From positions 40,300 through 104,299 of the forward strand of contig DATMFO010000007.1 of assembly GCA_035556135.1 (NCBI GenBank): a stretch of DNA of 64,000 nt, written 5' to 3'. The notes under the pieces were generated by a model. That model did no database searches. It was given only the letters and a program-made list of their open reading frames with translations, and was not told where the DNA came from. The position numbers and the translations under genes were made by a program. Of the stretch, positions 59,245 through 64,000 are shown piece by piece. Positions within the stretch are counted from its first letter, which is position 1. Every line of letters begins with the position of its first letter. The DNA comes from ZC4RG30 sp035556135 (lineage in GTDB: Bacteria > Pseudomonadota > Gammaproteobacteria > Steroidobacterales > Steroidobacteraceae).

Positions 59245-60086
59245 AGGAACGTGTTCTCCAGTACCAGCACGCCGGCACCGGTGTTGGAGATGGGCGCGTG
59301 GTAGTGCTTGTGCACCACCTTCACGTTGTCCTGCAACGCGCCGCGCATCACCAGCCACATGATGGTCTCGATGCCCTCGGTGCCGGTGCGACGCATGATC
59401 TCGGAGTTGCTGAACTTCGTGAACCACTCCGGATCGCTGGCGATGCGGTCCATGGTCTCCAGGTCGAAGTCCACGTCGATCAGGCCGGCGCGCTCGCCCT
59501 GCAGCTGGTGGCTCATGCCGCCGGTGCCCAGCACCACGACCTTCAGGTCTTCAGGATAGGATTCCACCGCGGCACGCAGCGCCTTGCCCAGCTTGAAGCA
59601 GCGCAGCGCGCTCGGCACCGGGTGCTGCACCACGTTCACCGCCAGCGGGATAGCCTTGATGGGCCAGTCTTCATGGGTGCCCCACAGCGCGCGGATCGGG
59701 TTCACGAACCCGTGGTCCACCTTCATTTCCTGGCAGGTGCAGATGTCGAACTCCTGCTCCACCAGCTTCTCGGCGATGTGCCAGGACAGCGGCGCGTCGC
59801 CCTTGAACGGCGCGACGGGCTTCAGCGCCCAGCCCTCGTCGGCATTGTCGTACTGGTCGGCGCAGCCCAGTGCGAAGGTGGGCACCTTGTCGAGGAAGAA
59901 GTTAAGGCCGTGGTCGTTGTAGACCACGATGGCGAGGTCGGGCTTGTGCTTCTGCAGCCACTCCTGCGCCGGCTTGTAGCCGTCGAAGAAGCGCTTCCAG
60001 TACGGCTCCTGCTGCAGGTTGTTGGCGATGGCATTGCCCACCGCGGGGATGTGGGAGCTCGTGACTCCGCCGATGATCTTAGCCAT
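59241..60086 (-). CDS. ligB: LigB-type extradiol dioxygenase catalytic subunit
   Basis: A 281-residue class III extradiol dioxygenase, catalytic subunit of a protocatechuate 4,5-dioxygenase-like enzyme. Iron(II) ligands align with the LigB residues: H12 (TSSHIPAVG), H59 (YNDHGLNFF) and E240 (GTEGIETIMW); the base is H193 (GTGGMSHQLQGE). It opens a catecholic ring next to the hydroxyls, with O2, in the cytoplasm. The exact substrate (protocatechuate, gallate or another) cannot be told. ATG at 60086 overlaps the ligA stop by eight bases. Confidence 0.92.
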   Translation of the reverse strand: MAKIIGGVTSSHIPAVGNAIANNLQQEPYWKRFFDGYKPAQEWLQKHKPDLAIVVYNDHGLNFFLDKVPTFALGCADQYDNADEGWALKPVAPFKGDAPLSWHIAEKLVEQEFDICTCQEMKVDHGFVNPIRALWGTHEDWPIKAIPLAVNVVQHPVPSALRCFKLGKALRAAVESYPEDLKVVVLGTGGMSHQLQGERAGLIDVDFDLETMDRIASDPEWFTKFSNSEIMRRTGTEGIETIMWLVMRGALQDNVKVVHKHYHAPISNTGAGVLVLENTFL

Positions 60087-60480
60087 TCCAGTATCCCTCT
60101 CGCTGCGCCAGCTTCTCTTCAAGGCCTTCCCGCTTCTTCAGCAGCTTCGCCTGGAACTCGGGGGTGCTGATGCCCTGCATCTTCGCGCCACAGTCCTGCA
60201 CGGAGGTGCCGCGGGGGATGGCCATCTTGGCCATGTAATAGATGTTCGCGCCGGCGCGCAGCATGCCGAGGAAGTCCTGCTTGAGGATGAATTCCTTGTA
60301 CTTGCCGGTGACGCCGTACTTGTCGCAGTAGGCTGCCGGGTCCCTGTCGAACTCTGCGCGGTTGGCCTCCTCGCAGAAGGAGAACAGCAGCTTGTTCAGC
60401 GCATAGGCACCGTGAGCGTGCTTGCCGTCGAACACATAGGTGCCCGGAATGTCTTCGTAATCGTGTTTGGTCCAGCCCAT
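60079..60480 (-). CDS. ligA: LigA-type small subunit of the extradiol dioxygenase
   Basis: A 133-residue all-helical subunit that caps the LigB active site: IPGTYVFDGKHAHGAYALNK, FCEEANRAEFDRDPAAYCDK, VTGKYKEFILKQDFLGMLRA and GANIYYMAKMAIPRG. The fold and order ligA-ligB match protocatechuate 4,5-dioxygenase of Sphingobium. ATG at 60480 has GGGCAAGG upstream; codons open beyond it lie in the promoter region. Confidence 0.92.
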   Translation of the reverse strand: MGWTKHDYEDIPGTYVFDGKHAHGAYALNKLLFSFCEEANRAEFDRDPAAYCDKYGVTGKYKEFILKQDFLGMLRAGANIYYMAKMAIPRGTSVQDCGAKMQGISTPEFQAKLLKKREGLEEKLAQREGYWNG

Positions 60481-60499
60481 GGCCTTGCCCACCCCAGTT

Positions 60500-60534
60500 T
60501 GTGGATGACTGTATGGGCAGCATTGTATTCCACA
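60500..60534 (-). promoter_or_regulatory. Probable ligAB promoter with inverted repeat
   Basis: A minus-strand -10 TACAAT (60527-60522) lies about 42 bases before the ligA ATG; the matching -35 position (CTGCGT) is weak, as for activator-dependent promoters. Arms TGTGGA (60500-60505) and TCCACA (60529-60534) flank the -10 and could be an operator for an aromatic-responsive regulator. No regulator gene is adjacent. The rest of the 221-base gap to rlmB has only a 7-bp hairpin (60681-60700) right after the rlmB stop, without a T-run. Confidence 0.4.
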
Positions 60535-60701
60535 CAGCAGGGGAACGCAGCGCACCGTCCCTGCCGCTGGCAGGCGAAACCTGCCGGAAACTGACGCCGG
60601 CAGCCTCTGGAAGATGCTTGCAGCAGTTCCCCAGGTGACCCGCGCTGCAGGTGCGTGATGGTGTGCCTCAGCGTGCTGACCGCCCCATTGGTCTGGGGCG
60701 A

Positions 60702-61442
60702 TCAGGCCTGGCGCTGGCGCACGGCCTCGTACAGCATCATTCCGCAGGCCACCGAAACATTCATGCTCTCCACGCTGCCGGCCTGCGGCAGCCGCACCAG
60801 CAGATCGCAGGACTTGCGCGTGAGTTCGCGCAGGCCGTCGCCCTCGCCGCCCATCACCAGGGCTTTCGAACCGGTGAGATCAGCCTGCCAGCTGCACTCC
60901 CTGCCCTGCATGTCGGCACCCACGATCCACTGGCCGGCATCCTTCAGCAGCCGCAGCGTGCGTGCCAGGTTGGTCACCGTCGCAAGCGGCATGGTCTCCG
61001 CGGCACCGGCGGCCACCTTGCGCACCGTTGCATTCATCCCGGCAGCTCGATCCTTCGGCACCACCACCGCCAGCGCACCGCAGGCATCAGCCGTACGCAG
61101 GCAGGCACCCAGGTTGTGCGGATCCTGTACACCGTCGAGCACCAGCACCAGAGGATCGGTGGCGGCGGCAATGGCATCGACCAGTTCATCCTCATGCCAG
61201 GGCGGCAGGGGATCCACCTCTGCCAGCACGCCCTGGTGGCTCACGTCGCCCACGCGGCCGGCAATTTGCCGGGTTTCGACGCGTTCGGGCTTCAGGTTCT
61301 GCTGCTGCGCCAGCTGCAGCAGTTCGCGCATGCGCGGATCATCACGCCGCGCATCCAGCTGCAGCCGGCGCACGCGGCCGGCGGATTTCGTGATCACGCT
61401 GCGCACCGCGTGCAGCCCGTAGACCAGCGACGGGGCGCTCAT
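60702..61442 (-). CDS. rlmB: 23S rRNA (guanosine2251-2'-O)-methyltransferase RlmB
   Basis: A 246-residue SpoU/TrmH methyltransferase. An N-terminal substrate-binding domain (LVYGLHAVRSVI) precedes the knot domain with VQDPHNLGACLRTADACG, ALVMGGEGDGLRELT and VRLPQAGSVESMNVSVA, the three SPOUT motifs. ATG at 61442 overlaps the rnr stop (ATGA), the usual rnr-rlmB pair. Confidence 0.96.
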   Translation of the reverse strand: MSAPSLVYGLHAVRSVITKSAGRVRRLQLDARRDDPRMRELLQLAQQQNLKPERVETRQIAGRVGDVSHQGVLAEVDPLPPWHEDELVDAIAAATDPLVLVLDGVQDPHNLGACLRTADACGALAVVVPKDRAAGMNATVRKVAAGAAETMPLATVTNLARTLRLLKDAGQWIVGADMQGRECSWQADLTGSKALVMGGEGDGLRELTRKSCDLLVRLPQAGSVESMNVSVACGMMLYEAVRQRQA

Positions 61443-63520
61443 CGGCTCTTGCGCCCGCGCGCCGCATGCATCTCGGCCACCTCGGGCACCAGGTCGAGGT
61501 CGATCAGGCCCTCCACCGGATTCACTGCGGTCACGATGACCCGCACGTGCGCACCCACCTGCAGGCGGCGCTTGCCATGCACGCCCACCCAGGCATGCAG
61601 GGCGTCGTCCTTCACGTATTCATCGTCGCGCAGGTTGTCCAGGTGCAGCAGGCCGTCGGCTGCCACCTCGGTGATCTGCACGAAACAGCCGAAGTCCACC
61701 ACCGTGGTGATCACCGCGTCGAAAGTCTGGCCGATGCGGTCACGCAGGTACACACACTTGAGGTAGGCCTCCACGTAGCGGTCCGCCTCATCGGCGCGCT
61801 TCTCGCACAGCGTGAGATGCTGGCCCAGCAACGCCAGCGGCCCGGTCTCGTAGGCGCGGCCGGCGGCATCGCCCGCAGACAGCATGGCCTTGATGGTCCG
61901 GTGCACCACCAGGTCCGGATAACGGCGGATGGGCGAGGTGAAGTGGGCGTAGTTCTTCAGCGCCAGCCCGAAATGGCCGATGTTCTCCGGCTGGTAGCTG
62001 GCCTGCATCAGCGAACGGACCACCAGTGTCTCGATGAAGGGCTTCAGCGCGGCATCGCGGATGCGCGGGGAGATCTTCTGCAGGTCGCGGGTGGTGATCT
62101 CGGCGGGGAAATCGACGCCCACACCCAGCGCGCGCAGGGTGGTGGCCAGGGTTTCCAGCTTTTTCTCGTCCGGTTCGGCATGCACGCGGTACAGCGTGGG
62201 ACGATGACGTGCGCCCAGCTCCTGCGCTGTAGCCACGTTGGCCAGCACCATGCACTCCTCGATCAGCCGGTGGGCGTCATTGCGCAGCGGCAGCTCGACG
62301 GACTGGATCTGCTCGGCTTCGTTGAACACGAAACGTGGCTCCGGCGCGTCGAAATCCAGCGCACCGCGGCGCTGGCGGGCCTTCAGCAGCACGCGGTAAA
62401 CCTCCACCAGCGGCAGCAGCTTCTCGCACAGCGGGCCGATCTTTGCGCGCGCCTCGGGCCGGCCTTCGAACAGGGCCGCAAACGCCAGGCTGTAGGTGAG
62501 CCGCGCATGCGAGCACATCACTGCCGGATAAAAACGCGCGCCCCTGAGCTGGCCGGCCGCAGAGACCTGCATGTCGGCCACCAGGCACAGGCGCTCGACA
62601 TCCGGCTTCAGCGAACACAGTTCATCGGACAGCGCCGAGGGCAGCATGGGCACCACGCGGCGCGGGAAATACACCGAAGTTCCCCGTTCGCGGGCCTCGC
62701 TATCCAGCGCCGTGCCTTCGCGCACGTAATGGCTGACGTCGGCAATGGCCACCACCAGGCGGAAGCCGTCGCCCACGCGCTCCGCGTAGACGGCATCGTC
62801 GAAGTCGCGCGCGTCCTCGCCGTCGATGGTGACCAGCGGCAGGTTGCGCAGGTCTTCCCTGCGAGCGGCCTCGGCGGGATCGACCCGCGTGCCATGGCGC
62901 GCCGCATCGGCCAAAGCCTCGGCCGAGAAATCCCGCGGCAGCGAAAGCTTGGCGATGGCCGCCTCGGTGGCCAGCGTCACTGGCTTGTCGGGGTTCAGCA
63001 GCCTTTCGACGCGGGCGACACCGACGCCGCCCGCCTCCGGATACTTCACCACGCGCGCGATCACCCAGCTGCCCTGCACGGCGCCATTGAGGTGCTCGGG
63101 CGGCACGGTGCAGTAAAGGTTCAGCCGCCGGTCGGCCGACAGTACGGTCGGGGTGCGGTCCCGCATGTCCACAGTGGCCAGGAATGCGCCCACCCCGCGC
63201 GCCAGCACCTCGATCAGTGTGCCGGACCAGCGTCCATCGTGGCCCTTGGTGGCGGCCACGCGCACCTGGTCGCCGTGCATCACGCCCGCCATTTCCCGGG
63301 GTGGCAGGAAGATGCTCTCGACCAGCTCGTCACTGCGGACGAAGCCGAATCCCGCCCGGTTGGCCGACACGAGGCCGATCAATTCACGTGTGGGACCACC
63401 GCCACCCCGGCCGCCGGCAGGGCCGCCGCGGCCGAATTGTGGTGCGCGACGCGCGCCGGGCTGGCGGGCGCCGGAGCGGGAATCCAGGCGCTGGGACTTC
63501 TTGGAGCGGGAACGTTTCAG
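61439..63520 (-). CDS. rnr: Ribonuclease R, unusual start
   Basis: A ~693-residue 3'-5' exoribonuclease. Two cold-shock domains (GLVSANRAGFGFVRSDELVE) are followed by the RNB catalytic core with DGEDARDFDDAVYAE (metal aspartates), ADVSHYVREGTALDSEARER and HFTSPIRRYPDLVVHR, and a C-terminal S1 domain (GQTFDAVITTVVDFGCFVQI). The frame has no ATG or GTG before the first domain. TTG at 63382 starts right on the domain edge. CTG at 63520, with GAGG upstream, adds a basic Arg/Gly-rich N-terminus (LKRSRSKKSQRLDSRSGARQ) typical of RNase R, and an in-frame stop lies just beyond it. I chose CTG. Confidence 0.9.
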   Translation of the reverse strand: MKRSRSKKSQRLDSRSGARQPGARRAPQFGRGGPAGGRGGGGPTRELIGLVSANRAGFGFVRSDELVESIFLPPREMAGVMHGDQVRVAATKGHDGRWSGTLIEVLARGVGAFLATVDMRDRTPTVLSADRRLNLYCTVPPEHLNGAVQGSWVIARVVKYPEAGGVGVARVERLLNPDKPVTLATEAAIAKLSLPRDFSAEALADAARHGTRVDPAEAARREDLRNLPLVTIDGEDARDFDDAVYAERVGDGFRLVVAIADVSHYVREGTALDSEARERGTSVYFPRRVVPMLPSALSDELCSLKPDVERLCLVADMQVSAAGQLRGARFYPAVMCSHARLTYSLAFAALFEGRPEARAKIGPLCEKLLPLVEVYRVLLKARQRRGALDFDAPEPRFVFNEAEQIQSVELPLRNDAHRLIEECMVLANVATAQELGARHRPTLYRVHAEPDEKKLETLATTLRALGVGVDFPAEITTRDLQKISPRIRDAALKPFIETLVVRSLMQASYQPENIGHFGLALKNYAHFTSPIRRYPDLVVHRTIKAMLSAGDAAGRAYETGPLALLGQHLTLCEKRADEADRYVEAYLKCVYLRDRIGQTFDAVITTVVDFGCFVQITEVAADGLLHLDNLRDDEYVKDDALHAWVGVHGKRRLQVGAHVRVIVTAVNPVEGLIDLDLVPEVAEMHAARGRKSR

Positions 63521-63605
63521 GGTAGCCTCGTTTGCCCCCGGGACCGGGGGACTGGTTCACAACGGAGCCCAGTTTAGCCCCGACCCGCGGGAGGTGCGCC
63601 GCTCG

Positions 63606-63635
63606 TTGACTTCCGCCCCTTCGCTTGCGTACATT
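63606..63635 (+). promoter_or_regulatory. Promoter of tRNA-Leu
   Basis: -35 TTGACT (63606-63611), 18-base spacer, -10 TACATT (63630-63635), then a GC-rich stretch GCGCGGCCC before the tRNA at 63650. Such GC-rich discriminators are the mark of stable-RNA promoters under stringent control. Confidence 0.7.
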
Positions 63636-63649
63636 GCGCGGCCCACCGT

Positions 63650-63734
<85 letters not shown>

Positions 63735-63747
63735 CTCGCCACGCGAG

Positions 63748-63957
63748 CTATTTCCCACTGTCGGGCGCCGACGGTTCATCCCCGTGAGCCTCGTGCTCGC
63801 CCATGGCGCACATCATGCCGCTCATTCTTCGGCAGCCGTGCCCGTCCATCATGGCGCGACACTGCCGCATCATCGCGGCCTGGCATTCGGGCATCGACTG
63901 GGAGGAACGCAAGCACTCGGCGTACTGCTCGTGCATCCGCGCCATGTCCTGGCGCAT
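63748..63957 (-). CDS. Small Met/His/Cys-rich protein, 5' end possibly outside the window
   Basis: A short acidic-basic protein rich in Met, Cys and His: CLRSSQSMPECQAAMMRQCR, MMDGHGCRRMSGMMCAMGEH and EAHGDEPSAPDSGK. Six cysteines, about a dozen methionines and several histidines in 69 residues suggest binding of a soft metal such as copper, but I do not recognise a family. The ATG at 63957 has AGGAAGGAG before it, at short spacing. The frame stays open to the window edge (STQRTAISPPQEGA), so a signal peptide may lie outside and the gene may be longer. Convergent with the tRNA. Confidence 0.55.
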   Translation of the reverse strand: MRQDMARMHEQYAECLRSSQSMPECQAAMMRQCRAMMDGHGCRRMSGMMCAMGEHEAHGDEPSAPDSGK

Positions 63958-64000
63958 CGCTCCTTCCTGCGGCGGGCTGATCGCGGTCCGCTGCGTCGAG

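Noticed and set aside
60681..60700. Hairpin CGCCCCA/TGGGGCG as a terminator of rnr-rlmB
   Set aside because: Only seven pairs and no T-run after it; kept only as a remark.
61466..63577. 703-codon plus-strand frame opposite rnr
   Set aside because: It is antisense to a complete RNase R and has no domain features.

Overview
The window is a GC-rich bacterial chromosome segment packed with genes, in which no gene-free stretch reaches 300 bases. The gene content (Mla lipid transport, rpsP-rimM-trmD-rplS, rpsF-rpsR-rplI-dnaB-alr, bfr/bfd, rnr-rlmB, FixLJ-type signalling, TonB receptor) fits a gammaproteobacterium. SufU and SufT in the SUF operon and the many secreted PQQ, cytochrome and SnoaL-type proteins suggest the Xanthomonadales/Nevskiales/Steroidobacterales side of the class. 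That placement is inference from gene content, not from a search. I see no prophage, insertion sequence, CRISPR array or replication origin.

Layout. 0-4.7 kb (minus): fba, mlaFEDCB and a threonine dehydratase running off the left edge. 4.8-11.7 kb (plus): an Rrf2 regulator with a clear operator on its own promoter, then sufB-C-D-S-U-T and sixA, nearly all in overlapping frames. 11.7-13.8 kb (minus): a MASE1 sensor kinase and FixJ-type regulator. 14.1-18.4 kb: a cupredoxin and beta-barrel pair divergent from a membrane c-di-GMP protein whose GGDEF motif is destroyed. 18.4-22.7 kb (minus): a secreted PQQ/haem dehydrogenase and two SnoaL/NTF2-like secreted proteins. 22.8-27.3 kb (minus): rpsP-rimM-trmD-rplS-sppA and a YhhQ-type transporter. 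27.6-29.5 kb (plus): a TIGR00266/AIM24 protein and an M48 peptidase. 29.5-36.7 kb (minus): an 1821-residue hybrid kinase with eight 92-residue HAMP units, followed by a second hybrid kinase. 36.9-41.5 kb: a DUF3237 protein, an eight-haem cytochrome with HEAT/TPR repeats, and a sulfatase. 41.5-46.9 kb: ffh, radA, a PP2C phosphatase with an FHA protein, and divergent bfd/bfr with a Fur-like box. 46.9-50.5 kb (minus): rpsF-rpsR-rplI-dnaB-alr. 50.6-60.5 kb: an accessory block with an SGNH lipoprotein, a duplicated DUF8021-like protein, an SMP-30 lipoprotein, a second PQQ/haem dehydrogenase, a TonB receptor, LigAB extradiol dioxygenase and a DMT exporter. 60.7-63.5 kb (minus): rnr-rlmB. Then come tRNA-Leu(CAG) and a Met/His/Cys-rich protein at the right edge.

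How it fits together. Housekeeping operons alternate with two related oxidative modules. Each module pairs a secreted PQQ/haem dehydrogenase of one unusual subtype with secreted proteins of unknown function. The second module adds outer-membrane uptake and aromatic ring cleavage, so a plausible job is periplasmic oxidation of an alcohol or aldehyde (perhaps lignin-derived), then import and meta-cleavage. The substrate cannot be read from the sequence. The most novel points are the shared PQQ-dehydrogenase substitutions, the SnoaL and DUF8021 duplications beside them, the octa-HAMP kinase, a long hairpin that encloses the dnaB start codon, and three genes whose best start is CTG.
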